This document shows positions 56,253 through 64,000 of a DNA stretch of 64,000 nt, in pieces. The position numbers and the translations under genes were made by a program. Positions within the stretch are counted from its first letter, which is position 1. Every line of letters begins with the position of its first letter. The stretch covers positions 2,868,001-2,932,000 of the forward strand of contig NC_008255.1 of NCBI RefSeq assembly GCF_000014145.1, read 5' to 3'. The notes under the pieces are model-generated. The model was not told the DNA's origin, did not search any database, and worked only from the letters and a program-made list of their open reading frames with translations. The stretch comes from Cytophaga hutchinsonii ATCC 33406. Lineage in GTDB: Bacteria; Bacteroidota; Bacteroidia; Cytophagales; Cytophagaceae.

Positions 56253-56267
56253 TTACCATATGGTAAC
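56252..56267. promoter_or_regulatory. Perfect 16-bp palindrome between regulator and CPBP gene
   Basis: GTTACCATATGGTAAC is fully self-complementary. It starts at the last base of the regulator's stop codon and covers an ATG (56260). It could be an operator for the Crp-family protein; it does not match the E. coli CRP site. Confidence 0.5.
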
Positions 56268-56313
56268 AGAAAAAGTATTTTTCAATCAGAACTTTGCAAA
56301 AACAAGATCTGAT

Positions 56314-57024
56314 ATGAAACTATTTTATACCCTTTTGATTACAGGAACTGCCACTCTCCTATTAGTAACTGCGCCAACTTTTACCAATTATATTTCCCTA
56401 CATATTCATTCTGATAATTTTGTTAATGGTTTAGCAACGTATCAGATTTTTGCTTTGACAGTAGCAACGTTAGCGACAATATCCATTCTGCTTTTAAACC
56501 CTGCCAGCAAACAGTTTATCCGCATAGGACAAATAAATACAATGGCCGAAAAAGAAAAATGGCTTGGAATAAACGGCAAATCTTCGTGGAAAGTAAACGG
56601 TCTTCAATTGTTGTTCTTTGTAAGTGCTGCAACTGGAATATGTATGTTCTTAGCCGTAAAATATACAAACAGCATGGACAATTTTACGTGGGGCTTTATG
56701 CCCTTCGTGTTAGTGTTTTCCCTGACAAACGCAGTGTCAGAAGAGTTGATTTTTCGTTTTGGTATTGTCGGCGGACTGTTCAATCAGTATTCGAAACCAA
56801 CCATATTGATTCTATCGGCTATATTATTCGGGCTGCCGCATTATTTTGGTTTTCCAAGTGGGTTTATTGGCATTTTAATGTCAGCAGTATTAGGTTATAT
56901 CTTATGCAAGGCGACAATAGAAACCAAAGGACTTTCAATTGCATGGACAATACATTTTATACAGGACATCATCATTTTTACAGCGTTGATGATGATGCAT
57001 GTTAAGCAAAATACATTGTTATAA
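56314..57024 (+). CDS. CPBP-family intramembrane glutamic protease
   Basis: 236 residues from MKLFYTLLITG. ATG 56260 and GTG 56236 are alternatives that would add 18-26 residues before TM1. About seven to eight hydrophobic segments. The Abi/CPBP motifs are NAVSEELIFRFGIVGGL (EExxxR) and LFGLPHYFGFPSG, plus SIAWTIHFIQD near the end (His). Family members process membrane proteins or confer bacteriocin immunity. It is next to the Crp-family regulator inside the IS-flanked segment. Confidence 0.87.
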   Translation: MKLFYTLLITGTATLLLVTAPTFTNYISLHIHSDNFVNGLATYQIFALTVATLATISILLLNPASKQFIRIGQINTMAEKEKWLGINGKSSWKVNGLQLLFFVSAATGICMFLAVKYTNSMDNFTWGFMPFVLVFSLTNAVSEELIFRFGIVGGLFNQYSKPTILILSAILFGLPHYFGFPSGFIGILMSAVLGYILCKATIETKGLSIAWTIHFIQDIIIFTALMMMHVKQNTLL

Positions 57025-57200
57025 GACAAAGAGTAACTTACAGCTGTTTGGCGAATCACTTTTCCAATGATGCTGACACCACACAACGTATACCGCAACG
57101 AACTAAAATAAAAAGAATCGTATATTTTTCGCTTTAATCATTTTTGTTTTTTATCAGAATGAAAAACAAAATAAACGATTTGTACTATACCAGCGTCTAA

Positions 57201-57238
57201 TAAAAAAGCACACCTCAACCAAGAAGTGTGCTTTTTTA
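57201..57238. terminator. Terminator, probably of the beta-barrel gene, displaced by IS copy 2
   Basis: AAAAAAGCACAC (57202-57213) pairs with GTGTGCTTTTTT (57226-57237), with one extra T:A pair outside. Both directions have a U-tract. Removing IS copy 2 places it about 24 nt after the stop of the minus-strand gene at 58582. Confidence 0.9.
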
Positions 57239-57290
57239 TGAAAATAAACTGTATCGTCCTGAAATAAGTTGACACAAAATAGTCAAACTT

Positions 57291-57692
57291 ATGGAAAAGA
57301 CAGGAAAAAGAGTTTATGTAAAGCGGACTCAAAAAGATTACAGTTTAGCCTTTAAACTACAATTAGTAGATGAAGTAGAAAAAGGGGACTTAACCTACAA
57401 GCAGGCACAATTGAAATATGGTATCCAGGGAAGAAGTACCGTATTGACTTGGTTACGAAAACATGGTAGATTGGATTGGAAAGAATCTGACCAGATGAAA
57501 AAGAAGGCCCCCAATAAGCAAATCAAAGAACTGGAGCGTAAACTAAAACGCCTGGAAGCCGAGAAAGAAATTCTCAATGCCGCTATTGACATAGCAGATG
57601 AGCTGTTTGATACAGAAATCAGAAAAAAGTATTTGCCCCTCTCAGAAGCCGCTTTCAAAGAGAAGGGGAACAAAGAAGATTTATCACAGTAA
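57291..57692 (+). CDS. IS3-family OrfA (copy 2)
   Basis: 133 residues, HTH plus coiled coil, identical to copy 1. The last part, after codon 113 (nt 57629), is the zero-frame product; a -1 shift at 57623-57629 would instead join it to OrfB. Confidence 0.95.
   Translation: MEKTGKRVYVKRTQKDYSLAFKLQLVDEVEKGDLTYKQAQLKYGIQGRSTVLTWLRKHGRLDWKESDQMKKKAPNKQIKELERKLKRLEAEKEILNAAIDIADELFDTEIRKKYLPLSEAAFKEKGNKEDLSQ
57623..57668 (+). promoter_or_regulatory. Programmed -1 frameshift signal (IS copy 2)
   Basis: The heptamer A_AAA_AAG (57623-57629) is in OrfA frame (codons 57624 and 57627). After a 6-nt spacer (tatttg), CCCCTCTC (57636-57643) pairs with GAGA-a-GGGG (57660-57668), an 8-bp stem with one bulged A. 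The -1 frame is open from 57611 to the OrfB stop. This is the standard IS3 recoding layout. Confidence 0.85.
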
Positions 57693-57739
57693 AAGGTATA
57701 GCTTCAACGTTAGGTTATAGTCGTCAGTATTTATACAAA

Positions 57740-58495
57740 ATGCTCAAGCAGGAGTTGATACTCATTGACAGAAGAAAGGCTATCAAACAACTGGTAGATA
57801 CACAAAGAAAGCAGCTTCCTAGATTAGGAGGAAAAAAGACTTACCATATTATAAAGCCGTTTATTGATCAGGCAGAACTCAAAGTTGGCCGGGATAAACT
57901 CTTCTCAATATTAAGGTTTTATGATATGCTTATTAAGCCCAGGCGCAGATATATTCAAACAACGATGTCTAAGCATTGGCTCAGGAAATATCCCAATATA
58001 GTGAAAGGGCTCATCATACATAGACCTGAGCAGGTATGGGTTAGTGACATCACATACATAAAAACAGATGAAGGAAACTGCTATTTAAATATGGTCACTG
58101 ATGCCTACAGCAGAAAAATAATGGGCTACTCTATAGCAGACTCTATGGATACAGAATCCATGATAAAAGCGTTTGAAATGGGATTGAAAAATAGAAAGTA
58201 TCCTGATTCAAAATTGATTCATCATTCTGACAGAGGGCTTCAGTATTGCAGTAAAGAATATGTAGCATTGTCAAATAGCAATGGAGTAAGCATAAGTATG
58301 ACCGAACAATCTGACCCTTATGAAAATGCGTTAGCTGAAAGGATGAATAGAACGCTCAAAGAAGAATTTGGATTAGGTCAAAAAATAATAACCAGACAAG
58401 TAGCAAAAGAGCTTACTGAGCAAGCAATACAATTATATAATAACGTAAGACCTCATTTATCATTAAAAATGAAAACGCCAGAAATGGTGCATTAA
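57740..58495 (+). CDS. IS3-family transposase OrfB (copy 2)
   Basis: 251 residues, DDE integrase core as in copy 1. The open frame reaches back to 57611, overlapping OrfA by 82 nt, in the -1 register. Confidence 0.95.
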   Translation: MLKQELILIDRRKAIKQLVDTQRKQLPRLGGKKTYHIIKPFIDQAELKVGRDKLFSILRFYDMLIKPRRRYIQTTMSKHWLRKYPNIVKGLIIHRPEQVWVSDITYIKTDEGNCYLNMVTDAYSRKIMGYSIADSMDTESMIKAFEMGLKNRKYPDSKLIHHSDRGLQYCSKEYVALSNSNGVSISMTEQSDPYENALAERMNRTLKEEFGLGQKIITRQVAKELTEQAIQLYNNVRPHLSLKMKTPEMVH

Positions 58496-58581
58496 ACAAA
58501 AATCCCAGTTACTTTTGATAACTGGGATTAGTATTAAAATCTGTCAACCTATTTCAGGACGATTCAAACTATATATGATTA

Positions 58582-59319
58582 CTACTCATCCTTTGTATCT
58601 CCAAAGAAGTACGTTAGACCAACAGTGAAACCATAATTTTTTGTAACAACATTACCTCTGTGTGCTTCCTGATCAGGATTAGAATAATGTGGTTCATTGT
58701 TGCTTAAGCCCATGTGATACTGGCCAGTAAATAATAACCCTTTCACCTGGTAACCGACACCGTAGTTAATACCCCAGTTAATCTGATTAAAGTATTTGTT
58801 AGTGCCGGTGTAGTTATCCGGCACATCACTTGTCTGTAATGTTCCTGATCTGTCTTCGCGGCGTCTCACACCAAAGAAACCAACAGCGCTGGAATCTGTA
58901 TTTGATGTGTATTTACCTCCTAAACCAAGGCTGAATTGAGGAGCCACAAAGACGTTAATTTTACCCGGACCTGCTTCAAACGTAGCAACAAAGTTCAACG
59001 GAATAGAAAGATAATCATATCTGTTTTTTAATACCTTCGTGTTACCTTCATCATCGCCATATTGAGTATCACCTCCCATTATGTTATATAAAACTTCAGG
59101 TCTGATAGAAAAATAATCGGATGTTTTAAGGTTGATTGCCACACCGGCCTGGTAACCAACTTTAGCTGTTCTAGATTGAACACGAGTGTTAGAAAGGTCG
59201 CCTGAAAACTCATAACTTTCATAATTCACATTTAATCCGACCTTTGGTCCAATGGTTACCTGTGCTTGAAGAGCTGAAGCTGCCAGTAAAAGACATAAAC
59301 TTGTGTATACTTTTTTCAT
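58582..59319 (-). CDS. Outer-membrane beta-barrel (PorT-like) protein
   Basis: 245 residues from MKKVYTSLCLLLAASALQA; an upstream start would only add non-signal residues. The signal peptide is followed by VTIGPKVGLNVNYESYEFSG, then alternating strands (INVFVAPQFSLGLGGKY, GINYGVGYQVKGLLFTGQYH) and an aromatic C-terminus (GLTYFFGD). The family is common in Bacteroidota. IS copy 2 lies 12 nt beyond its stop. Confidence 0.85.
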   Translation of the reverse strand: MKKVYTSLCLLLAASALQAQVTIGPKVGLNVNYESYEFSGDLSNTRVQSRTAKVGYQAGVAINLKTSDYFSIRPEVLYNIMGGDTQYGDDEGNTKVLKNRYDYLSIPLNFVATFEAGPGKINVFVAPQFSLGLGGKYTSNTDSSAVGFFGVRRREDRSGTLQTSDVPDNYTGTNKYFNQINWGINYGVGYQVKGLLFTGQYHMGLSNNEPHYSNPDQEAHRGNVVTKNYGFTVGLTYFFGDTKDE

Positions 59320-59544
59320 GTTGTTTATTTTTAGTTTAGGTTGAAAACACTGCACATTCAGATATTAAAAGGTATCACACTATATCGTTTAATCATGTGA
59401 TTCTCTTATATCATTTATATAACAGATCAAAGGTATAGATCCTATATCAGGCCTTTGTTGCATAATTTTTGAAAATCGTTATATGTTTTTATTGTTCGTT
59501 ATTTAAAAAAGCATGGGTCCATTTATAAAACACCTGTTGTTTTA

Positions 59545-59579
59545 ATTGTTTTTATTATCAAAAGAATTGATCTTTAGAT
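59545..59579 (+). promoter_or_regulatory. Promoter-like block of kptA
   Basis: See 55616-55650, with which it shares 31 of 35 bases. TTG (59546-59548), a 20-nt spacer and GATCTTTA (59569-59576); the ATG follows at 59582. Confidence 0.6.
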
Positions 59580-59581
59580 AC

Positions 59582-60133
59582 ATGATTACTGAAAAAGAAC
59601 AAATACGTATAAGTAAATTTTTAAGTCTTGTGTTAAGACATCAGCCGGAGTTAATCGGTCTGCAATTAAATGAACAAGGCTGGGCACATATAGAAACGCT
59701 GCTTGAAAAATCGGCTGCTTATGGCGTTTCCTTTGACAAGCAAACATTAAAGTACCTTGTTGCGACAAACTCAAAAAAACGCTTTGCCTTCAGCCCCGAT
59801 GCAGAATACGTACGTGCAAGTCAGGGACATTCCGTAGATATTGAATTAGGGTACAAAAATCAAAAGCCGCCTGAAATTTTATATCATGGAACAGCAGAAA
59901 AATTTATGCAATCGATTTTGGAAACAGGTCTTGAAAAATGCCGCAGACAGCATGTACATTTAAGCAGCACTATTGAAACTGCCATCCATGTTGGCCAGCG
60001 CCACGGAAAACCAGTTGTATTTACAGTTCTTGCACAACAGATGTATGCTAACGATTTCAGTTTTTATCTTTCGGATAATGGTGTCTGGCTTACAGATCAT
60101 GTTCCTGTTATATATTTAACTATTAACCCGTGA
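59582..60133 (+). CDS. kptA: RNA 2'-phosphotransferase (Tpt1/KptA)
   Basis: 183 residues from MITEKEQIRIS; the TTG-led longer reading overlaps the promoter block. The Tpt1 catalytic residues are in FLSLVLRHQPE (Arg), VRASQGHSVDIEL (His and Arg), ILYHGT and RQHVHLSS (Arg). It moves an internal RNA 2'-phosphate to NAD+, as the last step of eukaryotic tRNA splicing. Its role in bacteria that lack such splicing is open. Confidence 0.92.
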   Translation: MITEKEQIRISKFLSLVLRHQPELIGLQLNEQGWAHIETLLEKSAAYGVSFDKQTLKYLVATNSKKRFAFSPDAEYVRASQGHSVDIELGYKNQKPPEILYHGTAEKFMQSILETGLEKCRRQHVHLSSTIETAIHVGQRHGKPVVFTVLAQQMYANDFSFYLSDNGVWLTDHVPVIYLTINP

Positions 60134-60287
60134 AGATACTTAGAAAAACAACTTCAGAAGTTATTCCTACGTAACCTGCTAGTGTGTTATTTTCTGCTAA
60201 TGAAACCGATCTTTTACAAACCTTGATCAAGCGGGCAATCAAATAATTTTAACTATTTTTGTATTAATCGTTAATCATCAACAGCAT

Positions 60288-60602
60288 ATGTTCAAAAAAC
60301 CATTTTCATTTAACGGCCGTATCCGAAGAGCCGAATATTTTATAAGTTTTGTCATGTTCCTCTATTTTTTCGGAATGAGTTATTTAACAATGGCTTTATT
60401 TGGTTTCGCCGGTGTGATTATGTTATGCGTAGGATTTATTCCTGCTTGCTGGTTCATCCTTGCTCAGGGGGCTAAACGCTGTCATGATTTAGGCAACAGC
60501 GGCTTCTTTCAATACATACCATTTTACCGCCTCTTTTTACTTTTTGCTGATGGTCAAAAAGGTGAAAACGAATATGGCTTGAATCCAAAAGGCATTCAGT
60601 AG
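60288..60602 (+). CDS. DUF805 membrane protein
   Basis: 104 residues. PFSFNGRIRRAEYFISFVMF is the DUF805 start, followed by three hydrophobic segments and the conserved AKRCHDLGNSGFFQYIPFY. A -7 box TATTTTTG (60254-60261) is 26 bp upstream. Family function unknown (YhaH-like). Confidence 0.92.
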   Translation: MFKKPFSFNGRIRRAEYFISFVMFLYFFGMSYLTMALFGFAGVIMLCVGFIPACWFILAQGAKRCHDLGNSGFFQYIPFYRLFLLFADGQKGENEYGLNPKGIQ

Positions 60603-60726
60603 AATCAGTAATGATTGTACTTCAGTCTTGTGAAGAAAAGATAAGCGACGTTACGTTCATTTGTGGGACAACTTGTTTAGCGCATCTAAATTCGCTTCTG
60701 TATGAGCGGTAAATTAAGTAGAGAAT

Positions 60727-61524
60727 ATGAGAAAAGTTCTGGGATTAGCGAAAAGAATTATTAAATCAACAGTAGTTAAACTGCAGCAAATTTATTTTCA
60801 GATTTTTGGCAGTAAGGTTGAATGCAATATTTGTCACTACAAGGCAAATAAATTAAACAGTGACAGCTGGCATGCATACTGCACCTGCCCGAATTGTTCA
60901 TCCGGAGTGCGTCAACGGCTGCTGATGGCTTCTTTTACACTTCTTGACAGATTCAATTTTCACTCAATCATAGATAAGAAAAACGTACTGCACTTCGCCC
61001 CTGAAAAAGCATTAGGTGCATTAATACAACAGCGTGCCAAAGAATACCGGACAGCAGATTTTTTCGCCGAAGGATATTCTTATAAAAATATTGATTACAA
61101 CATCGATATTTCGGATATGAAAACCATACAAACAGAAACATTCGATTGTGTTATTGCCTGTGATGTGCTGGAACATGTACCCGATCATATTGGTGGTATC
61201 AGAGAAGTTTACAGAATACTAAAAAATGAAGGCTACTGCATATTTACAGTACCCCAAAAAGATCATCTGCAGGTAACCTTTGAAGACCTTTCCATTACAG
61301 ATAAAAAAGAACGGGAAAGAATATTCGGACAATACGATCACCTGAGAATATACGGAGACGATTTTACTACGATACTACAAAACGCCGGCTTTGAAGTTAC
61401 CGCAGTGGATGAACATTTTTTTGACAAACATGTTGCAGCGCATTATGTTTTGTTCCCGCCGGTTTTATCACAGCATCCGCTGGCAACAAATTACAGAAAA
61501 ATATTCTTTGGAAGGAAAATATAA
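60727..61524 (+). CDS. Class I SAM-dependent methyltransferase with zinc-ribbon-like N-terminus
   Basis: 265 residues. The N-terminal part has two CxxC pairs (CNICHYKAN, CTCPNCSSGVRQRL), likely a zinc site. The methyltransferase core has VLHFAPEKALGALIQQRAKE, DISDMKTIQTETFDCVIACD and LEHVPDHIGGIREVYRILKN. The target is not known; similar proteins lie in glycan clusters. Gaps to its neighbours are over 100 bp. Confidence 0.85.
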   Translation: MRKVLGLAKRIIKSTVVKLQQIYFQIFGSKVECNICHYKANKLNSDSWHAYCTCPNCSSGVRQRLLMASFTLLDRFNFHSIIDKKNVLHFAPEKALGALIQQRAKEYRTADFFAEGYSYKNIDYNIDISDMKTIQTETFDCVIACDVLEHVPDHIGGIREVYRILKNEGYCIFTVPQKDHLQVTFEDLSITDKKERERIFGQYDHLRIYGDDFTTILQNAGFEVTAVDEHFFDKHVAAHYVLFPPVLSQHPLATNYRKIFFGRKI

Positions 61525-61652
61525 ACACTGCTGCTTATTTGTCGGACCAAATTTATTGGCATCATCTGACATCTAGGTAGCTATTCTTTTTGGAATTCAG
61601 AAAGTAAAATAATTTATCTTAAATGAATAGTAAACAGTAACTCATTTGTGCG

Positions 61653-62273
61653 ATGACAGCCCTCGAAAGAAAAGAACAAACAGAAACATTTCTTAAAACA
61701 TTAGGTATTCCTGTACAGGATGAACTACCTGTGATCGAAGAAGAAAGCGACGTACACATCAGAACTGTTCAGGAGATCACAGCGCGCATCATGATCTTAA
61801 CGTATCTGAATTGTCTTGTAACGCAGGAAGAACTGCAGCCCATCATTCTGGAGTACCTGCAGACTCACGGCTTATGGGCAAAGGTTTCACCAAATGAAAA
61901 ACGCTTGTTTGAAAAAACGTCGTTTACTGATGAAGAAAAAGATCTGATCGCTATGCGGGCAGAATGCATTTGGGTATTACTTTGGTCGATTAATAAAGTT
62001 GAACGTCTTACATTGCCTACACGTGAAGTAAACGTTGATGAACTTTTTCCATTGCTCCCGCCATTCCTGGATGATCCATTCGATTATATCAAAGACGCGA
62101 GCCTTCGAACCGCAACGGAGATATTAAATGAAGCGGATTTTATATTCAGATTAAACTGGGCAATGAGTAAAACACCTGTGGAAGGTTTGAATGCGCACAT
62201 TGCTTTTGAACGGTACTTTACTGTAAACTGGATCACATCGGTGCGCATGGAATGGGAAGATCAGCCGGTTTAA
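61653..62273 (+). CDS. DUF4272 domain protein
   Basis: 206 residues, soluble. The pattern ERKEQTETFLKTLGIPVQDE, TVQEITARIMILTYLNCLVT and AECIWVLLWSINKVERLTLP fits DUF4272 proteins. No catalytic motif is apparent; function unknown. Separate transcription unit. Confidence 0.75.
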   Translation: MTALERKEQTETFLKTLGIPVQDELPVIEEESDVHIRTVQEITARIMILTYLNCLVTQEELQPIILEYLQTHGLWAKVSPNEKRLFEKTSFTDEEKDLIAMRAECIWVLLWSINKVERLTLPTREVNVDELFPLLPPFLDDPFDYIKDASLRTATEILNEADFIFRLNWAMSKTPVEGLNAHIAFERYFTVNWITSVRMEWEDQPV

Positions 62274-62424
62274 TTCGAAACGATGAATGGTTTTAAAAAT
62301 GACAAGCCAATAGGTTTGCGTTTATTTAAAACAATTGAGCCAAACCAATTGAATTATTGACAATAAAATTTCAATGCCATTTTTACAATACAGATTCTCA
62401 AACAAACAATTAACAAATCTGACT

Positions 62425-63219
62425 ATGCGATTAATCTATTTCTTTTTACTTACAGCATTACTACCGATATCTGTATCTGCACAGAATAAATTAGTTATGA
62501 AAAAATATTACAATTATACCTATATAGTTGAACAATCAACAAATCACAATGTAAATACCTCATATGATACCATTCTGACACATGTCAATCAAATATCCCT
62601 TCCTTTTTTTATTTCATCAGATGAATCAGAAAACAAGTATTTAGCCTACTATATACACAATCAGGGATTAGATTCAGATACATTCAATATGAATACATTA
62701 AACGCAACCTGGATTTCTACATTAGAAAATAAAAAACCAAGTCTTACCAAAATATATTATACAAAAAATATCCTCAGCAAAGATATCCTTAGTATAATGT
62801 TTTATAAAAATGAATATGATTGCTGCCAAAACAGTACACGTTTATCGCGCCAATTTAATTATGCCTTTACACTTGACTGCAATACAAACAAGGTATTGCT
62901 ATTAAAAGATGTTGTAGATACCGCTGTTTTTAAAAAAGAATATATTTCTATTCTTTCCTCTGTTCAAAAAGATATTTCGAATCCCGATTTCTACAAAGAG
63001 TTTATTTCAACGATAAAATTAGACGATATACTTACTGAACACATTTTATTAAATCATACAGGTATTCTGTTTTATTTGCCTGTAAAGATGGATACAAATA
63101 AATTAAAGGAATATGGGTTTTCCATAGAATATAAAACGCATGCAAAAATGATCCTTCCTTATATAAAAAAATACACAAACAATTACCCCCCGAAATCTTA
63201 TATAATAGATGTAGAATAA
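62425..63219 (+). CDS. Exported protein of unknown function
   Basis: 264 residues from MRLIYFFLLTALLPISVSAQ, a clean signal peptide; an ATG at 62374 would place 17 residues before it. The mature part is Asn/Lys/Tyr-rich, with a Cys pair (YDCCQNST) and no domain that I recognise. It ends at the terminator at 63274. Base composition is even more AT-rich than its neighbours. Confidence 0.7.
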   Translation: MRLIYFFLLTALLPISVSAQNKLVMKKYYNYTYIVEQSTNHNVNTSYDTILTHVNQISLPFFISSDESENKYLAYYIHNQGLDSDTFNMNTLNATWISTLENKKPSLTKIYYTKNILSKDILSIMFYKNEYDCCQNSTRLSRQFNYAFTLDCNTNKVLLLKDVVDTAVFKKEYISILSSVQKDISNPDFYKEFISTIKLDDILTEHILLNHTGILFYLPVKMDTNKLKEYGFSIEYKTHAKMILPYIKKYTNNYPPKSYIIDVE

Positions 63220-63273
63220 AAAATATTTCTTATTCAGGATTTATTATTGATGCATAAGTTATGTTATTTTTTT

Positions 63274-63322
63274 CATAAAAAAAGCTGCCTCTTCATAATA
63301 TGAAGAAGCAGCTTTTTTTATG
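63274..63322. terminator. Strong bidirectional terminator
   Basis: CATAAAAAAAGCTGC (63274-63288) pairs perfectly with GCAGCTTTTTTTATG (63308-63322); an inner TCTTCAT/ATGAAGA adds to it. Between convergent genes. Confidence 0.93.
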
Positions 63323-63332
63323 AATATATTTT

Positions 63333-64000
63333 TTAGAACATCCAGGTAATACCTGCATAACCGCCATATGTTTTTCTGGAAGCACTTACAATAACATTAT
63401 AAGTACCCTGTCCGTTTGTTGACGAATCCATATTTACAAGACCGTAAAAACCTCTGAAGCCTAAATCAAGACGTACGCTGTGACTTTTATTCAGTGCAAA
63501 CTCCAAACCTGCACCATAAGCTACACCTACATCCCCTTTTCTCAACGCAACTACTGCTGTTGTAGAATCCGTATTTCCGTTACCGGATGTTTCAAATTTA
63601 GAGCCTGCATTTATACCAAACTGCGGACCAGCTACAAGGTTTAAATTAACCGGAGCTGCTTTATTTGTGTTCAGCGATAACAATACGGGTATGTTGAAAT
63701 AATTAATTGTTAAATCGCGGTTTAAATTGCCATCCGCATATTTTTGATTGATTTGATAATAGTTCACTTCTGCCTGCACACCAATATTTTTAGTAAGATT
63801 AATACCGGCCATAACACCAAAGCCATGGCTCATTGTGAAGCTTCCTTCCACCACGCCCCCATCTGAAGTATTAAAATCAATAGAAGAAAACGTTGGCATA
63901 TAACGTACACCTAATTCAACATGACGTAATTCAACATCGTCATCCTGAATTGTTCTTAACGATCTGATTTTTTCAACATTGAATCTGCCTGAATAATGAG
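63333..64000 (-). CDS. Outer-membrane beta-barrel protein, 5' end outside window
   Basis: The frame stays open to the right edge beyond the internal Met at 63899 (YSGRFNVEKIRSL, ELRHVELGVRYMPTF), so the start is not visible. The strands GFGVMAGINLTKNIGVQAEV, FNIPVLLSL, LNLVAGPQFGINAG and the C-terminal YGGYAGITWMF are typical of OMP_b-brl/PorT-like barrels. No function can be assigned. Confidence 0.85.
   Translation of the reverse strand, partial: HYSGRFNVEKIRSLRTIQDDDVELRHVELGVRYMPTFSSIDFNTSDGGVVEGSFTMSHGFGVMAGINLTKNIGVQAEVNYYQINQKYADGNLNRDLTINYFNIPVLLSLNTNKAAPVNLNLVAGPQFGINAGSKFETSGNGNTDSTTAVVALRKGDVGVAYGAGLEFALNKSHSVRLDLGFRGFYGLVNMDSSTNGQGTYNVIVSASRKTYGGYAGITWMF

Larger units (their letters stand above)
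57250..58566 (+). mobile_element. IS3-family insertion sequence, copy 2 (1317 bp)
   Basis: TG...CA ends, with imperfect inverted repeats of about 25 bp at 57250 and 58566. The 3-bp target duplication is AAC (57247-57249 and 58567-58569). OrfA and OrfB have the same protein sequences as in copy 1, and the length is the same, so it is a recent copy. Opposite orientation to copy 1. A terminator-like stem (58501-58529) follows OrfB. Confidence 0.95.

Noticed and set aside
54035-58566. Composite transposon carrying Crp and CPBP genes
   Set aside because: Each IS has its own 3-bp target duplication (ACT and AAC), and the outer flanks do not match each other.

Overview
The window looks like chromosome of a gliding, cellulolytic-type Bacteroidota, most like Cytophaga hutchinsonii (inference from gene style, not from a search). 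The supporting signs are AT-rich DNA, two proteins ending in the gliding-motility/CHU_C (T9SS type B) sorting domain, a subtilase with a T9SS type A C-terminus, promoters of the Bacteroidota form TTG-N19/20-TAnnTTTG, and genes without Shine-Dalgarno sites.

Layout. 1-12082: the 3' part of an alpha-2-macroglobulin-like gene, small conserved genes (a Rid-like protein without the catalytic Arg, a GNAT, an FG-GAP-like lipoprotein, efp, an SRPBCC protein, a DUF6526 protein), then a glutamine-synthetase-like / APH-like kinase / HAD-like trio and a beta-barrel protein. 12253-15794 (minus): a surface-polysaccharide operon (FdtA-like cupin, FemAB-like GNAT, Wzx-like flippase, GT2). 15873-18322: EamA transporter, YigZ, N-carbamoylputrescine amidase. 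18590-25227 (minus): a complete TetR-TolC-MFP-RND efflux operon whose promoter lies inside a perfect 13-bp inverted repeat. 25423-39544: a CHU_C protein, rlmD, thiL, two tiny tandem paralogous lipoproteins, an IscA-type protein, a GNAT-nitrilase fusion, a T9SS subtilase, cinA and an E2 acyltransferase.

39635-46447 (minus) is a 2270-residue secreted protein. It carries thirteen type A and five type B 78-residue repeats, and the DNA shows higher-order duplication of three-unit and two-unit blocks. Next come a clear SRP RNA gene with a textbook promoter, transaldolase, an FtsE-like ATPase, GT2, a VOC protein, CCA transferase flanked by REP-like hairpins, and pyrG.

54035-58566 holds two complete 1317-bp copies of one IS3-family element in divergent orientation around a Crp-family regulator and a CPBP membrane protease. 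Each copy has its own 3-bp target duplication, TG...CA ends, and an OrfA/OrfB pair joined by an A_AAA_AAG slippery site followed by a stem-loop. Both copies inserted between a stop codon and that gene's terminator hairpin, in the same relative orientation. The window ends with a beta-barrel gene, kptA, DUF805, a methyltransferase, DUF4272, an exported unknown and a truncated beta-barrel gene.

I found no phage, CRISPR array, tRNA or rRNA. The most interesting signals are the IS targeting and frameshift architecture, the repeat-array structure of the giant protein, the tandem tiny lipoproteins and the GS/kinase/HAD trio.
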